Assembly (NCBI RefSeq): GCF_042477335.2
Contig: NC_091251.1
Coordinates: forward strand, 33,248,501 to 33,312,500
Length of the DNA stretch: 64,000 nt
From: Ovis canadensis
Lineage: Eukaryota; Chordata; Mammalia; Artiodactyla; Bovidae
Direction: 5' to 3'
Shown here: piece by piece, positions 25,207-36,662 of the stretch
Numbering within the stretch: position 1 is the stretch's first letter
How the letters are laid out: every line of letters begins with the position of its first letter
Translations under genes and position numbers: made by a program
The notes under the pieces: generated by a model
Seen by the model: the letters and a program-made list of their open reading frames with translations, nothing else
The model's database searches: none
Told to the model about the DNA's origin: nothing

Positions 25207-28200
25207 ATGAGTGGGCTTGGCCGGCTGTTCGGGAGGGGTGAGCCTGGGCGAGACTGGCCCCCGGGAGGTGCGGGCCGCAGGGGGCTGGAGGCGGGGAGAG
25301 CCGGAGACGCTGTCTGGAAAACCCCGATAACCCGGCCTTCTCCCGAGCCAGCACCGCCGCTTGTGAGCGTGCGCGGTTCCAGCTGCCTTCCTCGCGAGGG
25401 AAGAGCCCGAGGCCCCGGAGGGGGCGCGAGTGGAGGGCGTGGCTACTGTGCTGGCTCCCACTGTTGAGGCTTTTGGGACGAGTTTCTTGGCAACCAATCC
25501 TTTCCAAAACACTGGTGCTTCCCAAGAAAGCTAGCCCTCTTGAGCTCCTCTGAGGTGGGGGAGACAGGCAAAATCTGGCATTTACAGTGTGGTGTGGCAA
25601 CTCCGTAATGGAGATTTTCCCGAAAGCCAGGGGCACACAGAAGAATCAGGGTGGCAGATGGTGATCCGGAGTCTAGAAGTATGCCAAGCGGGGGGTGGGG
25701 GGTGGGGGGGTGGAAGGGTGGTTGAGGTTCTCTAGGAAGAGGTAACTGTGCAAAACAGAGGCAGGTAAAAGTGTGGTATATTTAGGGAAAAGTTCTGACC
25801 TCTGAGTATGGGTGGGGGTGTGTGTGTGTGTGAAGGACCCTGTGTATCTTGTTAAAAAACCTTTTTTGGATTTTATTCTGTGGAGAGTATGGAAGGATCT
25901 TAAGCAGGCTCAGGCCTTCAGCTTTTTTTTTTTTTTTTTAATAAGTCTGTTAAAAGTGCAGAAGATAAAGGGAAAAATTGAGATCAGATTTTTTTCTTTA
26001 GCCTCCATGCTCTGTTCAATTTGATGCTGTGGAGTCAGGACCTTGAGTATCTTCTAGGATGACAAGTGGAACAGTGATTATAAAATATGATTCAACTCTG
26101 GTGGGGAACGAGATAATGAGGAGGTTATGCATGTGTGGGTGCCGGCGGCACATGGGAAATCTTTGTACCTTCCACTTGCTCAGTTTGCTGTAAACCCAAA
26201 ACTGTTCTAAAAAAAAAAAGTCTATTAAAAAATAAAAAAAGATTGGAAATGACTTGAAATGTAGTTAGGAATAGCAAAAGGATCCTAGCTTTGAAATTCA
26301 TGCTGTCTCATTTCAGTTCCTTGCAGTCTCTTATACAGCAGTTGTGATTTTAGATCAAAATGTTAACCTCTTTGTGCCTGTTTTCACATTTGTAAACTGG
26401 AGTTGGTACATTTCATTGTAGAAAGTCGTTTGGGGATTAACAACACTATTAAGTGCCTGGCACATACCATGCACTCCACAATCAGTGGCTAATATTTTTC
26501 CTTCACACAATGTGGGCTGCTCCATTGAATTCCAGGAAAGAAGGAGAAGGGGCCAACCCCTGAAGAGGCAATACAGAAACTGAAGGAGACGGAGAAGATA
26601 TTGATCAAGAAACAGGAATTTCTGGAGCAGAAGATTGAACAGGAGCTACAAACCGCCAAGAAGCATGGGACCAAGAACAAGAGAGGTAATGGGGGAGGGA
26701 AAGGTGCCACCAGGGAGGGCCCAGGGGGAAGCAAGGGCTTCTGGCTCTGATGTTCAGGGTGTGGGCTGGATCAGCTGCCCTACAGGCTTTGCGGAGGAAG
26801 AAAAGGTTGGAACAGCAGCTGGCACAAACCGACGGGACATTATCCACCCTGGAGTTTCAGCGTGAGGCCATTGAGAATGCCACCACCAATGCAGAAGTGC
26901 TTCGTACCATGGAGCTTGCTGCCCAAGGCTTGAAGAAGGCCTACCAGGACATGTGGGTATGGGGGGAGGGGAGGAGGGGGCCCAGGCACTGGGGAGAGCA
27001 GCTTGGTTTTGTGCTGTGAATCTTAAAACCTCTCCAGATGTGAACTGAGAGTAGAGACACCTGTGACGGCGAGACCTCTGTCAGCCTTCTTGCTTACTAC
27101 AAGATGACCTCTGCTGGCTGGGACATTCTAGGGAGGAAAGATGATTTTCCTTTTTTTTTTTTTTTTCCTTTTTGGTTGTGACGAGCAACTGTGGGATCTT
27201 AGTTCCCCAACCAGGGATTGAACCTGGGCCCCCAGCAGTGGAAGTATGGAATCTTAACCACTGAATCACCAGGGAAGTCCCAATTTTTCTCATTTTTTAA
27301 GACCCTTCAGAGAGAGCAACCAGTCTTCCCCATTGTGGCTTCATGTCATTTCTCAGCCCAAGTTTGTCTCTATACTTTTCCAGGGGTCTCTTTTACCTGG
27401 TAGCCATGGATTTGTCAGCCTGAAGCCACAGGCAGGAAGGACGTCATTCATGTGAGATTAAAAAGTGAAGGGGATCGTCACCTGATTTCTGGGCTGTGTA
27501 TCTTATTCTCAGGGACATTGACAAGGTGGATGAACTGATGGCTGACATCACAGAACAACAGGAGGTGGCCCAGCAGATCTCAGATGCCATTTCTCGGCCT
27601 GTGGGCTTTGGAGATGACGTGGATGAGGTGATTGGGCGAGAGGGGTCAGGGAATGTTGAAGGCACGGGACCAGTCAGAAGGAATGCCCAAGAGAATTGTG
27701 GGGCAGGTTTGGGGGGAACTCCAAAAGTATGGTTTTGGAAACAGAATTTTCCTTTGTTCTGAGTGGTCTTGTCCTCCCACATCCAGGATGAGCTGTTGGA
27801 GGAGCTAGAGGAGCTGGAGCAGGAGGAATTGGCCCGAGAGTTGTTACACGTGGGTGACGAGGAGGAGGAGCCCCCGGTCGCACTGCCCAGTGTACCTGCT
27901 ACACATCCGCCTGCAGAGCCAGGTACCCAGGGCTCTTCTGTCATCTCAAGGACTTGAGAGGGTGGGATAGACAGGGGGAAAATTACTCCTCATCCATCCT
28001 GCCTCAAAGGATCCAGGCAGAGAGGGTTGCTGCTACAGTTGCATAGGTTGTTAACTGCATAAGGGTACCTGGCTGAAGGGGCATGGGGACTGAGATCCAC
28101 TTCACTCCACAAACCATGTATCCTGGTTTAGGGATGCAAATGCTGGGAGAAATGAGCACCCTCTGATTTGCACAAAGGTGCTGTGGGAATTAGCAGCAGC

Positions 28201-28397
28201 CCAGCAAGCAAGACCATACCCTTAGGTCCTTTGCTGGGAGAGAGCATTCAGCAGGTCCCTAGTGTTACGGGAGGGGGTGGTTGGAAGTTGCTGAGACCTT
28301 AACACTTTCCTTTTCTCTGGGTGTCCTTGTCTCCAAAGCTCCCAAAGTGGATGAAGATGAAGCGGCACTAAAGCAGTTGGCTGAGTGGGTGTCCTGA
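25207..28397 (+). CDS. CHMP4A: Charged multivesicular body protein 4A (ESCRT-III)
   Basis: Six coding exons: 25207-25237, 26536-26685, 26775-26952, 27513-27627, 27787-27922, 28339-28397. They sum to 669 nt, 222 aa, the same as human. CHMP4 is the main filament-forming ESCRT-III subunit (yeast Snf7) for multivesicular-body sorting, cytokinetic abscission and membrane repair. A basic N-terminal helical core (MSGLGRLFGRGKKEKG onward, about 1-120) is followed by an acidic region (DELLEELEELEQEELARELL). The C-terminal helix ALKQLAEWVS binds the ALIX Bro1 domain. Exon 1 codes only 10 residues plus one base. Intron 1 (1.3 kb) holds a strong G-quadruplex motif and a MIR element. Intron 3 carries an antisense CHR-type SINE. 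Confidence 0.97.
25690..25724 (+). repeat. G-quadruplex-forming tract in CHMP4A intron 1
   Basis: G6-T-G6-T-G7-T-GG-AA-GGG pattern, with single-base loops. It lies about 450 bp after exon 1. The structure is inferred from the pattern. Confidence 0.7.
26300..26490 (+). repeat. MIR element in CHMP4A intron 1
   Basis: TTAACCTCTTTGTGCCTG ... GGATTAACAAC ... AAGTGCCTGGCACATACC, sense MIR, ending 45 bp before exon 2. Confidence 0.65.
27144..27282 (-). mobile_element. CHR-type SINE, antisense, in CHMP4A intron 3
   Basis: T-rich start, GTGGGATCTTAGTTCCCC body and CTGAATCACCAGGGAAGTCC end. Confidence 0.85.
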
Positions 28398-28630
28398 TGA
28401 GTCTGGGCTTGTCAGCCTGACGTTGCCTTTGTTGCTCTCTTTTCCTTAAGTGCCAAATGCTGAGCTAAAGGAAACAAGGCCTTGTTGGTAGGTCCTGCTG
28501 AGGGTGGTGGTGTGACCCTGCCTGAGAAAAGGGTCTGTGGCCCTCCCTTCCCTGGCTCAACTATGAAGAAGGATTGGTATGGGAAGAGCCACTGGGCTCC
28601 CATGGATAGCATTACAGTGCCCTCACTCCC

Positions 28631-28636
28631 AATAAA
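28631..28636 (+). terminator. CHMP4A poly(A) signal
   Basis: AATAAA 234 nt after the CHMP4A stop codon. Confidence 0.75.
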
Positions 28637-28639
28637 ACT

Positions 28640-29560
28640 GGGCGGATGGAACCCTAGTGCTTATGCTGCCTTGTCTACCACTGAAACTCATCTGGTTCTT
28701 GGAGCTTCGTTTCAAGAAATGAGTGACAGTGAGAGTGAGAAAGGGGAGCTGTAGCGTAGAACAAACGGAGCTTCCAGTACCTTAACCTGGTGTGCTCCGG
28801 GCAGGTATTGTTCCATCTCTCAAGCTGGTTTGTCCTAGGGTTGCCTAGTGCTGAGGGTAAGGAAACTGCCGTCTAGTATTATCCCAGAATCATGTGGAGC
28901 CACCCCCAAGTCTTCCCTCATCCCTTTTCACCCAACTGTGCCACTGCAAAGAGAGCCGCATGATTTTACTACCCATATTCCTTTTACTAAGCCCGTTCAC
29001 AGATAGGAGAAATACATAGATAACGGAGCAAATAGGTTTGCTTTCTCCAGAACACACAGTGAATAGGCTTGGTTTGAAACTGTTACTTCCACGTGTAGGA
29101 ACAATGATGAGGGACCGTAACTACCGGGACTGTTTCAGTGGTAGTTAAGATGGCGTATGGAGGAGGAAGGAACCAAAATATTGCCCACCTCCTGATACTG
29201 GTTTCTAAAAGAATGAACAACGCTGTCCCTTTGGACTATAGACAAACAGAGCAACCAGGGTAGAGCAAGTTCTGCCCCACTACTTGAACATTTGGAGGCC
29301 TGGAGATACACAGCAGCGAGCATGTCCTCAGCCAGAATAGTGAAGCGGCTCCAAAGCAGGTGTTCCTCCCATCACACCCAGCCCACCTTCAGAGCCACAG
29401 AAGAGCTAATTGTAAATTACAATCTAGACTTAACTGGTGTCAGAATGACTGGTTACAGGCTCTGGGCGGAAATCCACCTCTCACCCTCAGTACTGGTCCC
29501 TGCTAAGGGTCCCCTGAGGAAAGAATGTGACTACAGCTAATGAAACTAAAACAGAATGAG
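28640..29560. other. CHMP4A-TSSK4 convergent spacer
   Basis: About 900 bp with no recognised exon. Short open frames show no family similarity. The piece near 28970-29100 looks like worn MIR-type sequence. Nothing else stands out. Confidence 0.5.
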
Positions 29561-29561
29561 A

Positions 29562-29567
29562 TTTAAT
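29562..29567 (-). terminator. TSSK4 poly(A) signal (candidate)
   Basis: TTTAAT on the plus strand is ATTAAA on the minus strand, 81 nt beyond the TSSK4 stop codon. Confidence 0.5.
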
Positions 29568-29647
29568 TATTTTTGGTATAAAAGATTTTTATCCCCAGAC
29601 CCTCCTGCTTTGCTCCTCTTTCAACCCCCCTCCCCCCTCTGCCACTT

Positions 29648-32036
29648 TCAGGTACTGATTTCCAAGGACTGGTGACGATTAGTGGTGCTGGGGGGCTGGC
29701 ACATGGCCTCGAGTAGCCTGATCTCATGGGTGGGTTGCTCAGGCTGGAACTTCAGCACCCAGGGATCCTTGATGATGTCCAGGATGGTGGCACGCTTGGT
29801 GGCTTGGCGTAGCGTCTGGAGGATCAGGTTCTAGGGCAGGGGAGAGAGAGGTCTTGGCTGAGCTGGCCCCCTACTGTGCCACACAGGCAATGAGCAGCTG
29901 GACCTAAGGAAGAAGCAGGATAGCCCATCACACCACTCTGGTGAAAGGGAGTATGGCCCTGACTTTACCCTTAAAAGCCTCCTGTCTTCTGGCCTAGAGA
30001 TAGAGACTGCTGCTGCTAAGTCGCTTCAGTCGTGTCCGACTCTGTGCGACCCCATAGAAGGCAGCCCACCAGGCTCCTCTGTCCCTTGGATTCTCCAGGC
30101 AAAAACACTGGAGTGGGTTGCCATTTCCTTCTCCAATGCAGGAAAGTGAAAAGTGAAAATGAAGTCGCTCAGTCATGTCCGACTCTTAGCGACCCCATGG
30201 ACTGCAGCCTACCAGGCTCCTCTGCCCATGGGTTTTTCCAGGCAAGAGTACTGGAGTGGGTTGCCATTTCCTTCTCCAAGAGATAGAGACTAAAACCTGC
30301 TTATCATTCATCCCAGGTGCAAGCCCAGGGGTTGGCCCTTTAAGCCCTCCCTGCCATTCTAGGGCAGAGAGTGGGCGTGAGATGGCCCTGGTGGCGAGGA
30401 GCCTTCCCCTGGATCAGGAGGTCTAGGTTGGGTATTCCTTCCCTATGGGGCACCCAAGGCTTCAGCCCTCGTAGGGGAGCCAGCACCTTGCACTCCTGGG
30501 AGATGGCATAGTTAGGTGGAAAAGTGACCTCCTTCTGAGTCTCTTTCAGCAGCTTCTTGAGATTGGTGTCATCAAAGGGTAAACGGGCAACCACCAGAGT
30601 GTAGAGGATGACGCCCATGCTCCAGGTGTCAGACAGGAAGGGGTTGTAGGGCAAGCCTAGCAAGATCTCCGGGCAGGCATAAGCAAAGCTGCCACAGTAG
30701 GTCTGGCTGAGGTGGCTGAAGCAATTCACTTGGCGGTAAGAAGGGCTATTCCGCACAGACTGGTTAGAAGGCACCATCTTGGCGAAGCCAAAGTCCGATA
30801 TCTTCACATTCTCCCGCTTGTCCAGCAGCAGGTTCTCCAACTTTAAGTCCCTACCAGCAGCAGAAAGGCTGGGGGTCAGGAGAGGGCTTAGTATTAGACT
30901 GGGAGCTGAAGGGCCAGGGGTCAGAGGCTAGAAATGAGGACAGGCAAAGGGAGAGAGATGCCAATATGAGGACACAGGGCAGAGAGGAAGGAAAGCCAGG
31001 GAGTTGTGAGCAGAACCCAAAGGGGAGAGGATGGCCACTAAGGACTGCTGGGAGCTTACCATCACTTTTCATAAAGTGCTCTGCTCACAGGGGGCACTTA
31101 ATATATGTTCTTAAAAAAAAAAAATGTTCTTGATGAGACGATTAAAGTGGATGAATGGGCCTAGATATTCAGGAAGGAGATCAAGGAGGGGAGGGTGAGG
31201 GAAAGGGGGCAGAAAGTAGGAGACATGCATAAAACCCCCTGGAGCCCAAAGGCCCCAGTCTGAGTGGCAGCGCCCTCACCGGTGCACGATGCCTTTGCTG
31301 TGCAGGTAGGCGATGCCCAGGGTCAGCTGGGAGAACCACTTTCCAGCAAGGGGCTCAGAGCAGGCCCCGTAGCGCTGGATCCACTCAAGAACGTCACCAC
31401 CCTGAGCCAGCTCCAGAATGATGTAGACCCGGGATGTGGTCTCGATGGCCTGATAGAAGTTGATGAGATACTTGTGCCGCAGGACCTTCATCACCTGGCT
31501 CCAGAAGAGGGACCCATCAAACCCAGGCAGGGAGCTGTGCTCCAGCCCTCCTCCTCTCCCACTGCTGCTTTTTTAGAACTCTGCAACAGAATCAAACCCC
31601 AGAGGGCTGGTGGCCTATGGACAAACCTTGTGTTTTGTACTCTTACTTTTGGAGTGTCTGAAGGTGAGGTGGGAAGAAACTTAAATTTTCCTAGCTGCCT
31701 AGTGAGTCATTCAGTTGTGGTTTAGTGGTTTCTGGCTCCACCCCCTCCTAACCGTACCCCTTTTGCGAACCATTAAGTATCTTGCTATCAGTGCCCTCTT
31801 CTAGACCCCTTTCCAACCTGTATCTCACGGGGCAGGAACTTGTTAAGATAGTCCTCAGACGCCTTCTTCTTCGAGATGATCTTGACAGCCACCATGACCT
31901 TCTGCTTGGTGTAGTAAGCCTCATACACTGTCCCATAGGAGCCATTGCCAATGACTTTGCCCACTTCATAACCATACTCCTCCATGACAGAGCGGTAGGC
32001 TGAGGTGGGTGGTGCTTCCACGTCTCCCTTCCCCAT
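29648..32036 (-). CDS. TSSK4: Testis-specific serine kinase 4
   Basis: Four coding exons on the minus strand, 5' to 3': 31818-32036, 31280-31494, 30487-30850, 29648-29830. They sum to 981 nt, 326 aa (human 328). It is a CAMK-group Ser/Thr kinase of post-meiotic germ cells, linked in mouse to sperm flagellum structure and CREB phosphorylation. Kinase landmarks are intact: glycine loop GNGSYGTV (from G30), lysine K52 in VAVK, HRDLKLEN (catalytic D146) and DFG (D164-G166). The APE motif reads CPE, as in the human protein. The activation segment contains [16 protein letters not shown]. The junction inside HRD is between exons 2 and 3 (CG/G). A BovA dimer sits in the last intron. The start [10 protein letters not shown] matches the family. 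Confidence 0.95.
30009..30278 (-). mobile_element. BovA dimeric SINE in TSSK4 intron 3
   Basis: Two units with GTCGCTTCAGTCGTGTCC and GTCGCTCAGTCATGTCCGAC starts. The 13-bp duplication AGAGATAGAGACT is at 29996-30008 and 30279-30291 (perfect). It is sense to TSSK4. Confidence 0.92.
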
Positions 32037-32439
32037 GGTGTTGGGCTTGTTGAGTGCAGAGAGCTTTGCTACTTAAAAGCCTCCTGTCTGCCTAGAAAGC
32101 CAACACCTTAAGCTGCTGTAGGCTAGGGTACCAAAGTGAAGTTAAAGTCTCCAAAAGCTTGCCTATGCAGTCACACAGGTCTGGGATGCTGGGCTCAGCT
32201 CTCCACTAGGAACTTGGAAGGGGAAGAAGGGAGAAGCAATTATTTTTGTCTACACTGGCTGTTGTTACTTCTTTCTCCTCTTGGTTACGGAACTCCCCAA
32301 GGTCCCATGTTCTGCACACATCATAATTCACCTTCTATCCACCACTGGCCACAAGGCTTGAGAGGAAATGCAGTTTCATTGCTGGAAATTATCCCTTTGT
32401 AATCGGGTGAGACTCATTCCATGGATCTGGTCCTTTCAA

Positions 32440-32530
32440 CCAGTCATGTTTATTGAGTACCTGCTATGTGCCAGGCAGTGTGTGGCATCCTGGAAGAAAA
32501 TTACCAGTCAGACCAATAGAGACCCTATGC
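32440..32530 (-). repeat. MIR/L2-type fragment
   Basis: GTTTATTGAGTACCTGCTATGTGCCAGGC phrase, typical of an antisense MIR/L2 core. Old. Confidence 0.5.
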
Positions 32531-32728
32531 TACTAGTGTTTGTAATCCAGCATGAGAAACACCTGAGTGTGAGAATATTCCAGAGAATGGTAAGGTATTG
32601 TAGAAGCATGTTCTAAGGAATCTAAAATATTCTTTTTGTGGAGGTGGCTTTTCTTTTTTAACAGATTGAGCTGGACTGACTTGGATAGTTCATCTGGTGA
32701 CATCTCAACTAGGCTGGTTTGTTTCTGC

Positions 32729-33025
32729 ATAAGTGAAGTGAAGTGAAAGTCGCTCAGTCGTGCCCTACTCTTTGTGACCCCATGGACTATACAGTCCATG
32801 GAATTCTCCAGGCCAGGATACTGGAGTGGGTAGTCTTTCCCTTCTTCAGGGGATCTTCCCAACCCAAACCCAGGTCTCCCGCATTGCAGGCAGATTCTTT
32901 ACCAGCTGAGCCACAAGGAAAGCCCAAGAATACTGGAGTGGGTAGCCTATCTCTTCAAGGATCTCCCCAACCCAGGAATCGAACTGGGGTCTCCTGCATT
33001 GCAGGCGGATTCTTTACCAACTGAG
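32729..33025 (-). mobile_element. Bov-tA SINE with a duplicated tRNA-like module
   Basis: AAGTCGCTCAGTCGTGCCC to TTTACCAGCTGAGCCACAAGG, then a second head copy ending TTTACCAACTGAGCTATGC. It carries two tRNA-like ends in tandem. Confidence 0.8.
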
Positions 33026-33039
33026 CTATGCATATCATG

Positions 33040-34421
33040 TCATTATTCAGTAGACTAGCTCAAGTTGCCTTACACAGTTTGCACTGAATTCCAAGTGAAA
33101 AAAAAAAACAAACCAGAAGCTGCATGACCAATTGAGGCCTAGGCTCCAAAATTTAAAAAAAAAAATCACTTCCATACCTTTATATGAATAAAGACAGGTA
33201 CAAGGATCACTCGGATGTATGGGGTGGGGCTGGAGATGCCTCTTAACCTTGAAATGCACACTTATCTTGCCTTCCATGACCCTGGACTCGTTTTCCTTAC
33301 ATCCAGCCAGCCATTCCCCAGGATTCAGTGGAGCCTCTCCCACCATCCATCCCTGTAACAGAACCTTATTTCTGTTATTTCTCCCTCTAGTCCTAATAGA
33401 AATAAGTTTCTGTTACAAGCCTTATTTCCTGACCTTAACATCCTTCCTAAGGATCTCATCAAGACCCCTCATTTCTTCACTGATGACTCCAGCAAGCCTT
33501 CTGCTCCTCTCCCGTTGGTGTGTTCACCCTGAAATCCAGGGAATAAATCTGATTTTGTTCCCACAATTCAGTGTCTCCCCATTCTCCTTAGGATCAACTT
33601 GAAATTCTTTTATGTGACTTCAAATTTGACCCCACTTGCCTCTCCAGTTTTCTGTTGTAACATACGTGCAATGTTCCAGCCAAACAACCGCTTCTCCTCC
33701 GTTCTGGCAGCCTGTGGCTCTCTCCAGGGCTTAGCTGATGTGCTGTTTCAGGGAAGCCTTTACTGGATGCTCAGGACCAGATCAGACGCCCCTCCCTCCT
33801 GAGCGCTCCCGTGGCTCCAGTGCTTTTTCTAATGCAGCACCTGTGATTTTTCTTGCTTGCCTCTCCCACTAGGCTGTAAGGAAGGTCAGCTGATGAGAGA
33901 AGGGGCATGAAGTCAAAGATCTGAGAAGAAAGGCTTGTGGAGAATGGGAGAGAGCTGACTGGGAAAATGGACACCGGGCAGCACTGACGGTCCCACTATC
34001 GGAAAACCCAGCTTATGGACACAATCCTAACACAGTGTAGTGTTGATTCTTTTAGCATCCTGGATATTGGTGCTCGAACATTAACAGACAAGCTGACCCA
34101 AGATTAAGATTTCACTTGGCAGCTGCAGTGAAAGGATAATGGGAGATAATCAAGAACTCAGGCAAGAAGGTGGCTAAAGACCTAAGTTGTGTGGGTTAGG
34201 AAGACAAGCGAGAAAAAGGCCACAGGGCAGAGGGAGGGGTTGCAGGTCTCTGTGAAATGAAACGAGGCTGGTGGGAAAGACAGAGGAAGAGAGGTTATCT
34301 GGGTTTAAGATGGGGGGGCGGCGGTGGGGATGGCACACGAGGAATAACACACATAAGGGAAGAATCAAATTTCTTTTATCTTCCATCCTCCAAAACAAAA
34401 CTTTCAACAGATTATGCCATA
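33040..34421. other. Gene-free stretch between TSSK4 and TM9SF1
   Basis: No exon was recognised on either strand. Short open frames show no domain. A G-rich patch lies near 34310-34330. Confidence 0.5.
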
Positions 34422-34495
34422 GGCTACTGGTAAATTCTCATTTATTGACAACCCTGCTGGCTACTGGTAAATTCTCATTTATTGACAATCCTGCT
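34422..34495 (+). repeat. 37-bp tandem duplication
   Basis: Unit 34422-34458 is repeated head to tail at 34459-34495 with one mismatch. Each copy starts GGCTACTGGTAAATTCTC. Confidence 0.9.
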
Positions 34496-34702
34496 GGCAG
34501 GGTGGCTGAAAGTCCTGTTGGAGTCAGATCTACATCCTCAGTCTATCAACACGAGCAGCTGTCCAGGACACACCACGGTAAGGAGGCTCACCCAGCCCTG
34601 CCTGTCTTCTGCTCCCCTGGACAGGCAGCTTGGTGGCACCTCTGTTCTTATCATGTACAGTAGGTAAATCAGTTCATGCAAGGAATGTGTATTAAGCTGC
34701 CT

Positions 34703-35299
34703 CAGTCGCTCAGTCATGTCTGACTCTTTGCGAACCCATGACTGCAGCACTCCAGGCTTCCCTGTCCATCACCAACTCCCAGAGCTTGCTCAAACTCATG
34801 TGCATTGAGTCGGTGATGCCATCCAACCATCTCATCCTCTGTCAGCCCCTTCTCCTCCTGCCTTCAATCTTTTCCAGCATCAGGGTCTTTTCTAATGAGT
34901 CAGCTTTTCACATCAGGTGGCCAAAGTATTGGAGCTTCAGCTTCAGCATCAGTCCTTCCAAAGAATATTCAGGACTGATTTCCTTTAGGATTCACTGGTT
35001 TGATCTTGCTGTCCAAGGGACTCTCAAGAGCCTTCTCCAACACCACAGTTCAAAAGAATCTATTCTTGGTGCTCAGCTTTCTTTATGGTCCAACTCTCAC
35101 ATCCATACATGATTACTGGAAAACCATAGCTTTGACTAGATGGACCTTTGTTGGCAAAGTAATGCCTCTGCTTTTTAATAGGCTATCTAGGTTTGTCATA
35201 GCTTTTCTTCCAAGGAGCAAGCATCTTTTAATTTCATGGCTGCAGTCACCATCTGTAGTGATTTGGGAGCCCAAGATAATAAAGTCTGTCACTGTTTCC
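34703..35299 (-). mobile_element. BovB (RTE) LINE 3' fragment, antisense
   Basis: Minus-strand copy of the BovB 3' end, homologous to about 38080-38690 on the other strand. Translated pieces include CSHEIKRCLLLGRKAMTNLDSLLKS. Its flanks ATTAAGCTGCCT (34691-34702) and ATTAAGTTGCCT (35300-35311) look like a 12-bp duplication with one change. Confidence 0.85.
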
Positions 35300-35450
35300 A
35301 TTAAGTTGCCTACTGTATACAAAAACACTGCTAGGTTGTGCTTGCTAAGGATTTATCCTTTGCTAAGGATACCAAAATGGATAAATTATAATCCCCCTGT
35401 GAGGAGTTAGCAATTACCAAGGGAGACCGACACATAAGAAGTTAATGAAA

Positions 35451-35456
35451 GTGCTC

Positions 35457-35507
<51 letters not shown>

Positions 35508-35557
35508 GGCCCCTGCGCAAGGATGACACGCAAATTCGTGAAGCGTTCCATATTTTT
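35451..35557 (+). pseudogene. U6 snRNA retrocopy, full length, 5' half of a U6-L1 chimera
   Basis: 107 nt running from GTGCTCGCTTCGG to TTCCATATTTTT. It includes the ATACAGAGAAGATTAGC core and matches the mammalian U6 sequence I know at every position. There is no proximal sequence element or TATA box at the spacing Pol III U6 genes need. A 15-bp target-site duplication abuts its first base. It continues without a gap into an L1 3' end at 35558. It is therefore a retrotransposed copy, not an authentic U6 locus, though the RNA part is undamaged. Confidence 0.93.
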
Positions 35558-36061
35558 ATGGAAACAACCTAGATGTCCATCAGCAGATGAATGGATAAGA
35601 AAGCTGTGGTACATATACACAATAGAGTATTACTCAGCTGTTAAAAAGAATTCATTTGAATCAGTTCTGATGAGATGGATGAAACTGGAGCCGATTATAC
35701 AGAGTGAAGTAAGCCAGAAAGAAAAACACCAATACAGTATACTAACACATATATATGGAATTTAGGAAGATGGCAATGATGACCCTGTATGCAAGACAGG
35801 GAAAGAGACACAGATGTGTATAATGGACTTTTGGACTCAGAGGGAGAGGGAGAGGGTGGGATGATTTGGGAGAATGACATTCTAACATGTATACTATCAT
35901 GTGAATTGAATCGCCAGTCTATGTCTGACGCAGGATGCAGCATGCTTGGGGCTGGTGCATGGGGATGACCCAGAAAGATGTTCTGGGGAGGGAGGTGGGA
36001 GGGGGGTTCATGTTTGGGAATGCATGTAAGAATTAAAGATTTTAAAATTAAAAAAAAAAAA
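35558..36061 (+). mobile_element. L1 3' end fused to the U6 copy, with poly(A) tail
   Basis: Begins ATGGAAACAACCTAGATGTCC, the end of L1 ORF2, and runs through the L1 3' UTR to a poly(A) tail near 36050-36061. The flanking duplication AAGAAGTTAATGAAA is at 35436-35450 and 36062-36076 (15/15). The U6 and L1 parts therefore inserted as one unit. Confidence 0.9.
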
Positions 36062-36369
36062 AAGAAGTTAATGAAATAGTACAGTGAGATAAAGTTCTAT
36101 AAACAAAGTCTGAAAGGAGACGCAAGAAGGTGGCATTTGTACTGTTCAAAAGAAAGTTAAGCAGGGAATGGTGGATTGAACAGTATAGGCAGAAGGAACT
36201 ATATGAAGCTTGCAGGCCTGAGAAAATAAGACATTCAAGATTTCAATTTAAATACAGGATAAGGTTCCAGAGGGGAATGTACCTGCAGAAGTAATTTAGA
36301 TCCAGGTCTGAGAGGCCTAATATGCCAAGTTTTTTTTTTTTTTTTCTCTGTCCTATGTACTTAGGGTTA

Positions 36370-36527
36370 AATTTTGGTATGCATCAAAATCAGAGCTTGT
36401 TAAAAAATACTGATGCCCAGTAATGTCCTCCCCAAGATCCTGATTTGGGAGGAGACCCAGGTATCTCTGTTTATAATAAGTTTCTAGCTGAACCTGATGC
36501 ATACTGAGATTTAAGAACTGTTGTTGC
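36370..36527 (+). repeat. MER5A-like hAT DNA transposon remnant
   Basis: GCATCAAAATCAGAGCTTGTTAAA ... GGAGGAGACCCAGGTATC ... AGCTGAACCTGATGCATACTG fits MER5A. Confidence 0.65.
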
Positions 36528-36542
36528 AAACTAGTGAATTTA

Positions 36543-36647
36543 CTTTTTTTTTGTCGCACTTCGAGGCATGTGGGATCCTAGTTCCCCAACCATGTTCCAG
36601 GCATTGGAAGCAAGAAGTCTCAACCACTGGACTGCCAGGGAAGTCCC
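36543..36647 (-). mobile_element. CHR-type SINE, antisense, with clear duplication
   Basis: T-rich start and CAACCACTGGACTGCCAGGG end. The perfect 15-bp duplication AAACTAGTGAATTTA is at 36528-36542 and 36648-36662. Confidence 0.9.
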
Positions 36648-36662
36648 AAACTAGTGAATTTA

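Noticed and set aside
25058-25636. 192-codon minus-strand open frame
   Set aside because: It lies over the CHMP4A CpG promoter and exon 1. There is no sign of a divergent gene, and a low-complexity Pro/Arg/Ser sequence is expected there.
35451-35557. Functional U6 snRNA gene
   Set aside because: There is no TATA box near -30 and no proximal element near -55. A target-site duplication touches the first base and the copy is fused to L1.
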